A DNA stretch of 64,000 nt from Halorubellus sp034808145. GTDB lineage: Archaea > Halobacteriota > Halobacteria > Halobacteriales > Natrialbaceae. Positions 1 through 9,058 of the stretch are shown here, one piece after another; within the stretch, counting starts at the first letter, position 1; every line of letters begins with the position of its first letter. The position numbers and the translations under genes were made by a program. The stretch spans positions 124,001-188,000 of the forward strand of contig NZ_JAXHGM010000002.1 of assembly GCF_034808145.1 (NCBI RefSeq), in the 5' to 3' direction. The notes beneath the pieces were generated by a model that was not told the DNA's origin, ran no database searches, and saw nothing but the letters and a program-made list of their open reading frames with translations.

Positions 1-773
1 CGATCCGCCTCATCGGGACAGCGCTCTCGCTGGCGTTCGCGCTCGCCGTGCTCGCGATGCTCGCGTTCATCCTCTTCATCAACGAGCGCTCGGCGATCGA
101 CGTCGACCTGTTCTTCAAGATCCTCCCGCAGTTCCTCGAGCCGCTGTGGGTGGTCCTGCAGGTGTTCCTCATCGGGAGCGTGCTGTCGGTGTTCTTCGGC
201 ATCTTCGTCGGACTGGCTCGCGTCTCGAAGTCCCCGATCACGAACGGGATATCGACGGCGTACGTCGAGTTCTTCCGGGGGACGCCGTTGCTGTTCCAGA
301 TCATCGTCGTCTACTACGGGGTGCCGGCGCTCTGGCCGCCGGGGGAGTTCCCGTTCACGACGTGGTGGTTCCCGGCGGCGATCATCGCGTTCACGCTGAA
401 CCACGCCGCCTACGAGGGCGAAGCGATCCGCGGCGGTATCGCGGCGGTCCCGGACGGTCAGATGGAGGCCGCCCGGTCGCTCGGGATGTCGTACACGCAG
501 GGGATGCGCGAGGTCGTGCTGCCGCAGGCGTGGCGGAACGCGCTCGCCGCAATCGGGAACGACATGGTGATCCTCGTGAAGGACACGTCGCTGCTGACGG
601 TGATTGCGGCGCCGGAGCTGATCAGTCAGTTCCGCGACGTCAACAGCACGTACTTCGACCCGTGGACGCCGATCCTCATCCTCGCGTTCGCGTACCTCGC
701 GATCACGGTCCCGCTCGGGAAGTTCGTGCGGTACATGGAGCAGCGCGCGGACTGGGGAGGTGAGCACGAGTGA
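1..773 (+). CDS. Polar amino-acid ABC transporter permease (5' end outside window)
   Basis: Membrane permease of a HisM/GlnP-type importer that would move a polar amino acid through the membrane using energy from the ATPase encoded next. The frame is open from base 3, upstream of the GTG at 48, so the true start lies outside the window. It has about five hydrophobic segments and the cytoplasmic EAA loop (EAARSLGMS...VVLPQA) that docks onto the ATPase, followed by the family-typical KDTSLLTVIA stretch. Its TGA overlaps the GTG of the ATPase gene by 4 bp, so the two are translationally coupled. The substrate cannot be told from the permease; the binding-protein gene is presumably upstream. Confidence 0.9.
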   Translation, partial: IRLIGTALSLAFALAVLAMLAFILFINERSAIDVDLFFKILPQFLEPLWVVLQVFLIGSVLSVFFGIFVGLARVSKSPITNGISTAYVEFFRGTPLLFQIIVVYYGVPALWPPGEFPFTTWWFPAAIIAFTLNHAAYEGEAIRGGIAAVPDGQMEAARSLGMSYTQGMREVVLPQAWRNALAAIGNDMVILVKDTSLLTVIAAPELISQFRDVNSTYFDPWTPILILAFAYLAITVPLGKFVRYMEQRADWGGEHE

Positions 774-1510
774 GCACCGACCAGCCGCTCATCGAGTTCG
801 ATAGCGTCGACAAGTACTTCGGGGACTTCCAGGCGCTCAGCGACATCGACCTCGACATCTACGAGGGCGAGGTCGTCGTCGTCATCGGTCCGAGCGGGAG
901 CGGGAAGTCCACGCTCTTGCGATGCACGAACCTCCTCGAGGAGATCCAGGAGGGCGACGTCCGGCTCGACGGCGAGTCAATCGCGGCGCCGGACGCGGAC
1001 ATCAATCGCCTCCGGCAGCGCATCGGGATGGTGTTCCAGCACTTCAACCTCTTCCCGCACAAGACGGTCGTGGGGAACATCACGCTCGCTCCGACCAAGG
1101 TCAGGGGCGTCCCGGAGCAGGAGGCGTTCGAGACCGCCGAGCAACTGCTCGACGACGTCGGGCTGCAGGAGCAGGCCGAGTCGTATCCGAACCAGCTCTC
1201 GGGCGGCCAGCAACAGCGCGTCGCGATCGCTCGCGCGCTCGCGATGGACCCTCGCGTGATGCTGTTCGACGAGGTCACGTCCGCGCTCGACCCGGAACTC
1301 GTCGGCGACGTCCTCGCCGTGATGCGCGACCTCGCCGAGGGGGGGATGACGATGATGGTCGTCACGCACCAGATGGGGTTCGCCCGCGAGGTCGCGGACC
1401 GCGTGGTGCTGATGGCCGACGGCGAGATCGTGGAGTCCGGGCCGCCAGAGCAGTTCTTCGAGAACCCGGAGACGAGTCGCGCAGAGTCGTTCCTCTCCCA
1501 GATCCTCTGA
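770..1510 (+). CDS. Polar amino-acid ABC transporter ATP-binding protein (GlnQ-like)
   Basis: Cytoplasmic ATPase that powers the adjacent permease. All motor motifs are intact in 246 residues: Walker A GPSGSGKST at 40-48, signature LSGGQQQRVAIARA near 143, Walker B VMLFDEVTSALDP, and the switch histidine in VVTHQM. Length and motif spacing match the GlnQ/HisP family. It starts at a GTG overlapping the permease stop (GTGA). It is the last gene of its operon; the next gene is on the opposite strand. Substrate unknown. Confidence 0.93.
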   Translation: MSTDQPLIEFDSVDKYFGDFQALSDIDLDIYEGEVVVVIGPSGSGKSTLLRCTNLLEEIQEGDVRLDGESIAAPDADINRLRQRIGMVFQHFNLFPHKTVVGNITLAPTKVRGVPEQEAFETAEQLLDDVGLQEQAESYPNQLSGGQQQRVAIARALAMDPRVMLFDEVTSALDPELVGDVLAVMRDLAEGGMTMMVVTHQMGFAREVADRVVLMADGEIVESGPPEQFFENPETSRAESFLSQIL

Positions 1511-1559
1511 GAGACGGAACGGGCCGACCCGGGTCTCGACGTCGCCGTCGTGCGTCGCG

Positions 1560-1754
1560 CTAGCTCGACTCCCAGGCGTCGAGGCAGTCGTCGTCGCAGA
1601 AGTGCGCGTGTTCGCTGTCGCCGTCGACGATGCGCGAGCGGACGCGGTGGCTGTCGCCGGTGACGGGCGCGCCGCAGGACGCGCACGCCGGGGCGTCGTC
1701 GGCGTCCACGTCGCCGACGTCGGATGTGGGGTCGACCATGCTACTGGAGTCCAT
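1560..1754 (-). CDS. Small zinc-finger protein
   Basis: A 64-residue acidic protein with one predicted zinc site: C24-x2-C27 in CASCGAP and C53-x3-C57 in FCDDDC, with histidines at 49 and 51 between them. The layout resembles the small treble-clef/TRASH-like zinc proteins common in haloarchaea, which are thought to bind metal, protein or nucleic acid; no specific role can be given. It lies just downstream of the XPB gene on the same strand, 35 bp from its stop, and may be cotranscribed. ATG at 1754; a second ATG in frame is at codon 6. Confidence 0.7.
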   Translation of the reverse strand: MDSSSMVDPTSDVGDVDADDAPACASCGAPVTGDSHRVRSRIVDGDSEHAHFCDDDCLDAWESS

Positions 1755-1789
1755 GCCCCGGAGTGGCTTGAACGACTCGAGGGTGGCAA

Positions 1790-3745
1790 TTATTCGACGG
1801 GGTCTCCGGTCGCCGCGTCGTCGCTATCGCGTTCCGCGTCGTCGCCGTCCCTCCCGTCGTCGCCGGGTACGTCCGCGTCGTCGGCGACATCGTCGGTCGC
1901 GGCGACGAGGCCGTCGGTCGCGGCGAACGCCTTCGCGTCGCCGTCGCGGACGCTGATGCCCTTCGAGGCGAGGTGGCGGGTCTGGTTCTGCGCGAAGTCC
2001 TCCTCGGTCGTCCCCCTGGTGGCGAGGACGACGACGTGCGCCGACCCCTCGGGGCGCATCGTCCGGCCGGCGCGCTGGGTGCCCTGTCGCCTGGATCCGC
2101 CGAGGCCGGACGCGACGACGGCGACCTCGGCGTCCGGCAGGTCGATGCCCTCGTCGGCGACCCGGGAGACGACGAGGACCCTGCGGTCGCCGTTCCGGAA
2201 CTCGCGGAACAACCGGTCGCGCTCGCTGTGCGCCATCTCGCCGGAGATGAACGGCGCGTCGAGCGCCGCCGCGAGCTCGCGGCCGTGGTCGAGGTACTCG
2301 ACGAACACGAGCGCCTTCTTGTCCGGATGCTCGCGCTCCAGGACGTGCTCGGTCTCCGCGATCTTCGCGGGGTTCGCGGCCGCGGCCTGGCGCTTGTCGT
2401 GCCCGTCGCGCTTCGCGTGCCGTTCCTGCGCCTCGTCTGACCCCCACGGCACGTACCGCACCTCGACGTCGGGGTCCTGCACGAACCCGGCGTCGAACAG
2501 CGCGTCCCAGTCCGTCCCGATGGGCGGGCCGACGAGCGTGAATATCTCCTCCTCGCGGTCGTCGCCGCGGACCGGCGATGCCGTCAAGCCCAGCCGATGC
2601 TTGCTCTGGAGGTCGACGCTCCGTCGGTGGATGGGCGCGGGAACGTGATGGACCTCGTCGTAGACGACCAGCCCCCACTCGCGGTCGTCGAACAGCTGTC
2701 GGTGCCGGTCCATGCCCGCGGTCTGGTACGTCGCGATGGTGACGGGCCGGATCTGCTTCGTCCCGCCGTGGTACTCGCCGACCTGGGAGTCGGTGAGGGT
2801 CGTGTGCGTCAGCAGCTCCTCGCGCCACTGCGTCGCGAGCTCACGACTCGGGACGAGCACGAGCGTCTCCCCGCCGACCGCCTCGATGCACCCCATCGCG
2901 GCGACGGTCTTCCCGCTCCCCGGCGGCCCGACGAGGACGCCCGCGCCCTTCTCCTCGAAGCGAGCCACCCACTCGCGCTGGTAGTCCCGCAACCGCAACT
3001 GCAGGGAGACGTCGAGGTCGTCGCCGGATTCGAGGTCGCGGCCGTCCTCCACCGGGTAGCCGGCCTCGTAGAGCACGCGTTTGACCTCCGCGACCCTGTC
3101 CTCGGCCACCCACGCCTCGGTATCGGAGATGACCGCACGAAGCGCGCCCTCCGGCAGGCGCTGCTCGGCGACGTTCCCCAGCAAGCTCTCGTTGGCCGCC
3201 CGGAGGACGACGTAGCCGTCCTCGTGCGTGCGGAGCTCGAAGCGGTGCGCGCGCTTGTACTGCTCGACCACCCACTCCTCGAACGTCGACGGCCACACCG
3301 GCAGCACCGACTGCATCGTCGCGACGAGCTCCTCGTGGGTGTCGTACGGCGCCTGCCAGACGTCCTCCCGACGGACCTCGTACAGGTACCCGCCCGTTCG
3401 CGTGGTGTCCTTGAGGCGCGCGAACTGCGCGAGCTGCGCTCGCGTGAACTGCTCGGGCTGGTCGACGACGATCTCGCGGCGCTCCGGGAAGAACACGACG
3501 CGTTCGCGCTCGACCATCCGCGCCCAGTCGCTCGCGTAGAACACCGTCGGGTCCTCCGCGACGCTCGCACGCTCCACGTCACCGCGCTCCTCCAGCGCGT
3601 CGAGCGCCTGCATCGCGCGCTCCTGGCTGACGTCGAGGCGGCGCGCGAGCGCCGTCGCCGTGATGACGGGCCGCCCGTGCGATTCGAGCGCGTCGTAGAA
3701 CCGGTCGACGGACAGCTCCTCTGTCTCCGTATCGCTCTCGGTCAC
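1790..3745 (-). CDS. xpb: XPB/Rad25-type DNA repair helicase
   Basis: Superfamily 2 DNA helicase of the archaeal XPB type (651 residues), expected to act in nucleotide excision repair or promoter opening. After an N-terminal winged-helix-like segment (TALARRLDVSQERAMQALDAL) come Walker A GPPGSGKT near 272, DEVHH near 361, LTASPVRGD and motif VI QRAGRTMRP near 553, followed by a short acidic tail. The reading frame stays open about 600 bp further upstream, but that part is antisense to the divergent DoxX gene and reads as shadow; I place the start at the GTG at 3745, giving MTESDTETEEL. A zinc-finger gene follows on the same strand. Confidence 0.92.
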   Translation of the reverse strand: MTESDTETEELSVDRFYDALESHGRPVITATALARRLDVSQERAMQALDALEERGDVERASVAEDPTVFYASDWARMVERERVVFFPERREIVVDQPEQFTRAQLAQFARLKDTTRTGGYLYEVRREDVWQAPYDTHEELVATMQSVLPVWPSTFEEWVVEQYKRAHRFELRTHEDGYVVLRAANESLLGNVAEQRLPEGALRAVISDTEAWVAEDRVAEVKRVLYEAGYPVEDGRDLESGDDLDVSLQLRLRDYQREWVARFEEKGAGVLVGPPGSGKTVAAMGCIEAVGGETLVLVPSRELATQWREELLTHTTLTDSQVGEYHGGTKQIRPVTIATYQTAGMDRHRQLFDDREWGLVVYDEVHHVPAPIHRRSVDLQSKHRLGLTASPVRGDDREEEIFTLVGPPIGTDWDALFDAGFVQDPDVEVRYVPWGSDEAQERHAKRDGHDKRQAAAANPAKIAETEHVLEREHPDKKALVFVEYLDHGRELAAALDAPFISGEMAHSERDRLFREFRNGDRRVLVVSRVADEGIDLPDAEVAVVASGLGGSRRQGTQRAGRTMRPEGSAHVVVLATRGTTEEDFAQNQTRHLASKGISVRDGDAKAFAATDGLVAATDDVADDADVPGDDGRDGDDAERDSDDAATGDPVE

Positions 3746-3830
3746 TACCCGCCGGTAGCGGCCGCGCGGCCAAATGCGTACCGTCCCACGCATCCGAACC
3801 ACTCGACGGACCCAGCGACACCGCTTACCG

Positions 3831-3872
3831 CCGTTCTCACGTGCTGAGAACGGTTTCGGCCCGCTGAGAACC
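3831..3872 (+). promoter_or_regulatory. Inverted-repeat operator upstream of the DoxX gene
   Basis: A perfect inverted repeat with 9-bp arms, CCGTTCTCA (3831-3839) and TGAGAACGG (3845-3853), separated by 5 bp. A third half-site, GCTGAGAACC, recurs exactly 20 bp after the second (3864-3872). The array sits just upstream of the TATA-like box at 3881-3888, the position used by archaeal activators next to BRE/TATA. The regulator is unknown. The divergent XPB gene starts about 85 bp away and could share it. Confidence 0.6.
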
Positions 3873-3880
3873 ACGACTCG

Positions 3881-3888
3881 TTTATATG
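3881..3888 (+). promoter_or_regulatory. TATA box of the DoxX gene
   Basis: TTTATATG in a GC-rich context. A start site about 27 bp downstream (near 3911) would leave a leader of roughly 18 nt before the ATG at 3929. Confidence 0.6.
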
Positions 3889-3928
3889 GGGTTCGTCGTC
3901 GAATCTCGAAGTGTAGAGGTGCACGACA

Positions 3929-4504
3929 ATGTCCGCACAAACCCGCAAACTGGACGCTGAACTGTTCGGTCGAGAGACCGAATTCGAGTACTCCGAGCAC
4001 TGGGTCGGCTACGCGCTCGTCGGGCTCCGGGTCGTGATGGGCTGGGTCCTCCTTCAGGGAGGCCTCACCAAGCTCGTCACGTACCTGGATGGGAACCCGG
4101 AGAACAACTGGACGGCCGCGGGCTACCTCGCGAACGCCATCCCCGAAGGCAACCCGTTCATGGGGATGTTCGCGGACATGGCGGGGAGCGGACTCATCGA
4201 CGTCCTCGTGATGTGGGGCCTCACCCTCACCGGAATCGGGCTGATCCTCGGCGCGTTCGTCCGCTGGAACGCGTTCTGGGGCGCGGTCATGATGATGATG
4301 TTCTGGGCGGCGAGCCTCACCGGCGGCCTCATGCAGGGACTGCCGCTCGCGCACGGCTGGGTCGTCGACGACCACGTCGTGTACGCGATGCTCCTGTTCG
4401 GCCTCGGCGCCATCGGCGCGGGCCGCATCCTCGGCGTCGACGGGTTCCTCGAGGAACTCGACTTCGTCAAGGAGAACCGCTGGGTCCGCCTCCTCATGGG
4501 CTGA
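3929..4504 (+). CDS. DoxX-family membrane protein
   Basis: Integral membrane protein of 191 residues with four to five hydrophobic segments, typical of the DoxX/DoxD family: GLRVVMGWVLLQGGLTKL in the first helix, then a methionine-rich AVMMMMFWAAS helix and a C-terminal helix. DoxD is a subunit of thiosulfate:quinone oxidoreductase in Acidianus; many DoxX relatives are quinone- or redox-linked membrane proteins of unknown substrate, so I give no reaction. Monocistronic, convergent with purC. A clear TATA box and a strong inverted repeat lie upstream, so it is probably regulated. Confidence 0.85.
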   Translation: MSAQTRKLDAELFGRETEFEYSEHWVGYALVGLRVVMGWVLLQGGLTKLVTYLDGNPENNWTAAGYLANAIPEGNPFMGMFADMAGSGLIDVLVMWGLTLTGIGLILGAFVRWNAFWGAVMMMMFWAASLTGGLMQGLPLAHGWVVDDHVVYAMLLFGLGAIGAGRILGVDGFLEELDFVKENRWVRLLMG

Positions 4505-4625
4505 CCTCGGAGACGCCCTCCAGTTGCGCGCGGGTTGCGCGCATCGCAGTCGACTCCTTTCTGCTGTCTCGTCGTCGCTCGCTGCCAGCGCCGCGTCGTC
4601 GGTCGACGCCGCGAGCGCCGTCGCG

Positions 4626-5654
4626 CTACTGGCTGCCGAGCCGTCGGACCTTCCCGACGGCGGAGTCGAGGGGCGGTGCGTCGAACAGTTCGAGGCCGGT
4701 GTAGGCGTTCGTGCCGGCGGCGTACATGTCCCGCGCGATGGCGACGACCTCGTCGTCGAGCGGCTCGGGGTCGACCTCGCACAGCGCCTTCCAGTCAGCC
4801 TCGTCCCGTTCCCTCGCCGCCGTCTTCGCGTCCGCGACGGCGTCGACCCACTCCGGCTGCGTGCGCTTGTGGTACTGGCGGATGACCTCCTTCGACAGCT
4901 GCGTGCCCTCGTAACTGAAGCGGTTCTCGTCGAACGTCCCGACGACGTCCGCGACCCGGACCTCGCCGTCGTAGTACAGGCACTCGATCTTCCCGTCCTC
5001 GTGCGTGAGTCCCTGTGACGCCGCCTGCGCGGTGACGACGTCGTTCACGTCGCGCGCCACGCGCTCGAGGTCGTCGACGCTCGCGACGCCCGCGATGCGG
5101 TCCGCCTCGTCGCGGTCGAGGTAGCGGTCCGAGCGCTCGTACTTCGTGGAGAACTCGACGATGGGTTCGTCGAGGTCGACGGCCTCCTCCGGCCAGTCCT
5201 CGCGGTCGAGGCCGTGGTCCTCGGGCTCGGTCCGCGAGCGGAGACTGGACCCCACTGGCACTTCGTTCCGGAACACGATCTCGAGCGGGACGAGGTAGTT
5301 CTCGGCCGCGTCCGCGTGGTACGCGTCGTAGTCGTAGTCCCGGCCGTCGTGGGGGAGGTCGGGGACCTGCGTCAGGTCGATCGCCATCTCCCACGGCGGC
5401 GTGGACGCGTCCCGGAGCGGGACGACGTCGCCGTCGTCGACGACGCCGCGGTAGTGCGTCGGAATCCCATCCGATTCGAGTAGTTCGAAGTTGAACGCGC
5501 CCATCGAGCAGAGGCTCGCGCCCTTGTCGGGGATGCGGTCGGGCATCTTCCCCCAGTCGAACACCGAGTAGTCGTCCGTGAACACGAACGCGCCACGGCC
5601 GAGGTCGTCGGCGGTCGCTTCTGTTTCGACGCGGAAGTCCTTCACCGACGTCAC
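4626..5654 (-). CDS. purC: SAICAR synthetase (phosphoribosylaminoimidazole-succinocarboxamide synthase)
   Basis: Catalyses the ATP-dependent joining of aspartate to CAIR in de novo purine synthesis. Family features are visible: FTDDYSVFDWGKMPDRIPDKG and the MGAFNFELLE segment near the N terminus, PLEIVFRNEVPVGSS in the centre, DGKIECLYYDGEVRVADVVGT with the acidic catalytic region, and the QLSKEVIRQYHK helix. At 342 residues it is longer than bacterial PurC (about 240), as I recall for haloarchaeal enzymes. The frame extends upstream to 5726, but the GTG at 5654 (MTSVKDFRVE) matches the family start. No other pur gene is nearby. Confidence 0.93.
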   Translation of the reverse strand: MTSVKDFRVETEATADDLGRGAFVFTDDYSVFDWGKMPDRIPDKGASLCSMGAFNFELLESDGIPTHYRGVVDDGDVVPLRDASTPPWEMAIDLTQVPDLPHDGRDYDYDAYHADAAENYLVPLEIVFRNEVPVGSSLRSRTEPEDHGLDREDWPEEAVDLDEPIVEFSTKYERSDRYLDRDEADRIAGVASVDDLERVARDVNDVVTAQAASQGLTHEDGKIECLYYDGEVRVADVVGTFDENRFSYEGTQLSKEVIRQYHKRTQPEWVDAVADAKTAARERDEADWKALCEVDPEPLDDEVVAIARDMYAAGTNAYTGLELFDAPPLDSAVGKVRRLGSQ

Positions 5655-5771
5655 GGCTCGCACCCTCCAGTTGCGCTGGCGGTCATACCTCGAACGCGGA
5701 TTCGCGGGGTAATCAACTTTCATCAACGCGGCGGCCAGCGCGGCCCCGGGTGGTGCCCCGGAACCATCCGA

Positions 5772-7376
5772 GTGCTCGTCGAAGGATTAATTTCGCACGT
5801 ATTCGTGTATCGGTGCAAGGATGAACGTGACTTCAGGGAACGACGTCCTTGGGTGGTCGTCGTGGTAGTGGGACAGGTACTGGGTGCGAGTCTCTATCTC
5901 GTCCTGCCGCTCGTCCTGTTCGGGTACTGGGTGACGATGTACGACGCCCGGCTGGGTGGGGCGCTCGCGGGGTACGCGCTCGGTGTGGGCGTCGGGATGC
6001 CCGTGAGCGACCCGGTCGCGCTCGGCGCCGGGGTCGCGCTCGCGGCGGTGTTCGCCGGGGTCGCGCACTACGAGGCTCGCTTCGGGTGGGCGGTCGTCGG
6101 CGGGGCGACCGGCCTCCTGCTCGGCGGGTTCGCGCTCGGCGGCGTCACCACGCCCGTCGGCGCTGGCGCGGGACTCGCGCTCGCGGTCGTCCTCGGCGCG
6201 CTCGCCTGGAAGTTCCCGCGCGGGACGCTCCCGCTCTCGACGGGCGTCCTCGGCGCGCTCTTCGTCGCCACGGCGCTCACCGCCGGCGCGGACTCGGGCG
6301 GGGGCGACCTGACGAACGTCGCCGTGACCGCGGTCGTCCTCGGCGGGTTCGTCGCGCTCATGATACAGCCGTGGACCGCGGAACTCGGCGACACCGTCCC
6401 GCCGCTGCTCCCGCTGCGGGTGCGGAACTGGTTCGACCTCGTCACCGAAGGTGGCGTGGACGACGCCGTCTGTCCGAACTGCGGGCAGCGCGTCGACCCG
6501 AACGCGCCGTACTGCGGGAACTGCGACGCCTCGCTCGCCGGCATGGTCGGCCCCGCCGACGGCGCTGCCGGGGACGCGACCGAGACGACGGTCGCGGACG
6601 TCCCCGACGACGCCGTCGCCGTCGACGTCCCCTGCCCCGAGTGCGGCGAACGCCCCATCGAGGAGGCGGCGACGGGCGTCGGCCTCGTCGGGATGCTTCT
6701 GGCGTACCAGTGGAGCTCCCGGACGGTCATGGGCTGTCACGCGTGCAATCGCTCGCGGCTCTGGGGGCTCGCCGGCAAGAACCTCCTGCTTGGCTGGTGG
6801 AGCATCGCGTCGCTGTTCGCGAACCCCTTCACCGTCCTCTGGAACCTCGGCCGCGGCGCGGTGAACCGCGGGCCGTCGACGAAGCTCGCGCGGACGCTCG
6901 CGGAGTCCGGCGTCGACTTCCAGTACCTCGCGGACCCGAGCGAGTTCGACGCGAGCGAGTACGGCGAGCACGAACTCCTCAAGCGCGGCCTCCTCCGGCT
7001 CGGGGTCGCCGTGATGCTCGCGGACGGACGCGCTGACAAGAGCGAGGCCGCCGCCATCCGCGACAACGCCCTGGAGCTGTTCCCGGACGCTGACCGGAAC
7101 GAACTGCAGGAGCGCGTGACGGAGTACGCGAACGGGACGACGAACGCGGCGAAGGTCGCGGACGGGCTCGAGGAGACGCTCACGCGGGACGGCCGCCAGC
7201 TCGCCCTGCGGTTCGCGGCGCAGGTCGCGGTCGCCGACGGGGACGTCGACGACGCGGAGGCGGAGCTCCTGGCGACGCTCGCTGACGAACTGGAACTCGA
7301 CGACGGCGCCGTCCAGAACGCGATCGGCTCCGGGGTCTCCACGGAAGGCACGCCGGACCCGTCCGCGGCGCTCTGA
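5772..7376 (+). CDS. Membrane protein with zinc ribbons and a TerB-like domain
   Basis: A three-part protein of up to 534 residues. The N-terminal 210 residues are a bundle of about six glycine/alanine/valine-rich membrane helices. A zinc ribbon follows (CPNCG...CGNC near 234-251), then a second cysteine set (CPECG near 291, CHACN near 322). The C-terminal part (about 407-513) resembles TerB-type helical domains, with two acidic loops, MLADGRADKSEA and VADGDVDDAEA. TerB proteins are linked to tellurite or stress responses but have no settled activity. The start is uncertain: GTG at 5772 opens the frame, but a TTAAT box near 5787 suggests the GTGs at 5853-5868, which would put the first helix at the N terminus. 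Confidence 0.75.
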   Translation: MLVEGLISHVFVYRCKDERDFRERRPWVVVVVVGQVLGASLYLVLPLVLFGYWVTMYDARLGGALAGYALGVGVGMPVSDPVALGAGVALAAVFAGVAHYEARFGWAVVGGATGLLLGGFALGGVTTPVGAGAGLALAVVLGALAWKFPRGTLPLSTGVLGALFVATALTAGADSGGGDLTNVAVTAVVLGGFVALMIQPWTAELGDTVPPLLPLRVRNWFDLVTEGGVDDAVCPNCGQRVDPNAPYCGNCDASLAGMVGPADGAAGDATETTVADVPDDAVAVDVPCPECGERPIEEAATGVGLVGMLLAYQWSSRTVMGCHACNRSRLWGLAGKNLLLGWWSIASLFANPFTVLWNLGRGAVNRGPSTKLARTLAESGVDFQYLADPSEFDASEYGEHELLKRGLLRLGVAVMLADGRADKSEAAAIRDNALELFPDADRNELQERVTEYANGTTNAAKVADGLEETLTRDGRQLALRFAAQVAVADGDVDDAEAELLATLADELELDDGAVQNAIGSGVSTEGTPDPSAAL

Positions 7377-7477
7377 GACGCCGCGCTCGGTGCGCTCGCG
7401 GCGTGCCCGCGGGAGCCGAGGCGCGACGAGGGCCGGTTCCATCACGCTTTTGCCGTCAACTCGCATGGTTCGAGTCG

Positions 7478-8872
7478 ATGACCAGCGCGCTCGACCCCGA
7501 GGCCGTGCCCGACGACGGCGACTTCGACTTCGACGTCGTGCCCGAGACAGACCAGGGCTTCGAGAACGCGCTGGCGAAAGCGCGCGCTGGCGACCGACTC
7601 GACGTCGCGGACGGCATCGAACTCATCACGACCGGCACGGATTCGACGGGAATCGACCACGAGCGCAAGGAACGCGTCCTGCAGGCCGCGGACGAACGGC
7701 GGCGCGACGTCGTCGGCGAGGACGTGACGTTCGTCGCGAACCTCAACAACAACGTCACGACCGCGTGCAACACCGGGTGTCTGTTCTGTAACTTCAAGGA
7801 CACCGCGCACACGTTCGAGGCGGAGCACGACGGGGAGACCGAGGGATTCACGAAGACGCCCGCGGAGTCCCGGGCGGTGGTCGCGGACGCGCTCGACATG
7901 GGGATCTACGAGGTCACGAGCGTCTCCGGCCTGCATCCGGCGTTCGCGCTCGACGACGAACACCACGAGATCCTGCGGGCGAGCGACTGGCGGGAGACGA
8001 ACTACAAGCCGCCCGAGCGCTACGGCAAGGACCCGGGGACGTACGTCGAGCAGATGGACGCGATGAGCGTCGGGGACGTCCACCTGCACTCGATGACGCC
8101 CGAGGAGGGGTATCACGCGCGACGCGGCACGGACTGGACGTACGAGGACGTGTACGGCCGCCTGAAAGCGGCGGGCCTGGATTCGGTGCCGGGGACCGCC
8201 GCGGAGATACTCGTCGACGAGGTCCGGGACGTCATCTGTCCCGGGAAGATAGATACCGGCGAGTGGCTCGCGGCGATGGAGGCCGCGGCGAACGTCGGCC
8301 TGGACCTGACGGCGACGATCATGTACGGGCACGTCGAAACGGCCGCGCATCGCGTCGTCCACCTCGAGAAGGTCCGCGCGCTCCAGGAGCGCGTCGACGG
8401 CGCCATCACGGAGTTCGTGCCGCTGTCGTTCGTCCACCGGCAGACGCCGCTGTTCGAGCACGGCGTCGTCGATGGCGGCGCGTCGCCCGCCGAGGACGCG
8501 CTCATGATCGCGGTGTCGCGGCTCTACCTCGACAACGTCGAGCACGTCCAATCGAGCTGGGTGAAGTACGGCGACGAACGCGGCCTCAAGTACCTCAACT
8601 GCGGCGCTGACGACTTCATGGGCACGATCATGAGCGAGGAGATCACGAAGCGCGCGGGCGGCGAGTACGGCGAGTTCCGGAGTTTCGAGGAGTACGCGCG
8701 CATGATCCGCTCCATCGGTCGACGGCCGGTCGAGCGGTCGACTGACTACCGCGAGCGCCGTCCGCTCGACGACGAGGGCCCGTACGGGCCGCGACTGGGG
8801 CCGCGCGCGGACGGCACGCCGATGCTCGCGCGCCGCGACGCCGACGGCGAGCACGTCGCCGCGGACGACTGA
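7478..8872 (+). CDS. cofH: F420 biosynthesis FO synthase subunit CofH
   Basis: Radical SAM enzyme that adds the tyrosine-derived 4-hydroxybenzyl group to 5-amino-6-ribitylaminouracil; CofG then closes the 5-deazaflavin ring to give FO, the chromophore of coenzyme F420. The [4Fe-4S]/SAM motif CNTGCLFC has cysteines at 97, 101 and 104. The segments MTPEEGYHARRG, PGTAAEILVDEVRDVICPGK and EFVPLSFVHRQTPLF are characteristic. 464 residues from the ATG at 7478; the open frame before it looks non-coding. It stands alone here; its partner cofG is 6 kb away with cofC. Confidence 0.94.
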   Translation: MTSALDPEAVPDDGDFDFDVVPETDQGFENALAKARAGDRLDVADGIELITTGTDSTGIDHERKERVLQAADERRRDVVGEDVTFVANLNNNVTTACNTGCLFCNFKDTAHTFEAEHDGETEGFTKTPAESRAVVADALDMGIYEVTSVSGLHPAFALDDEHHEILRASDWRETNYKPPERYGKDPGTYVEQMDAMSVGDVHLHSMTPEEGYHARRGTDWTYEDVYGRLKAAGLDSVPGTAAEILVDEVRDVICPGKIDTGEWLAAMEAAANVGLDLTATIMYGHVETAAHRVVHLEKVRALQERVDGAITEFVPLSFVHRQTPLFEHGVVDGGASPAEDALMIAVSRLYLDNVEHVQSSWVKYGDERGLKYLNCGADDFMGTIMSEEITKRAGGEYGEFRSFEEYARMIRSIGRRPVERSTDYRERRPLDDEGPYGPRLGPRADGTPMLARRDADGEHVAADD

Positions 8873-9021
8873 CCCCGTCGCCGCACGGCCGCGCGTTCGC
8901 TCGGGTGACGTGACCGCTCGAAGCCGGGTGCGACGTCTCGAACCGAACTGGGAAGCCGCACGCTCTTCGCTCGCGCCAGCCGCCTACCTCGGTGAGTATC
9001 TTGCGTTTCGAACCGTGGGGC

Positions 9022-9028
9022 ATTTATC
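9022..9028 (+). promoter_or_regulatory. TATA box of the SPFH gene
   Basis: ATTTATC about 27 bp before 9052. It favours the ATG at 9059 over the in-frame ATG at 9041, which would lie upstream of the predicted transcription start. Confidence 0.5.
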
Positions 9029-9058
9029 GCAGAGACAGTTATGCGACTAGTAGATAAC

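Noticed and set aside
3746..4375. Upstream extension of the XPB frame to 4375
   Set aside because: The extension is antisense to the DoxX gene and crosses its promoter; the GTG at 3745 gives the family-like start.
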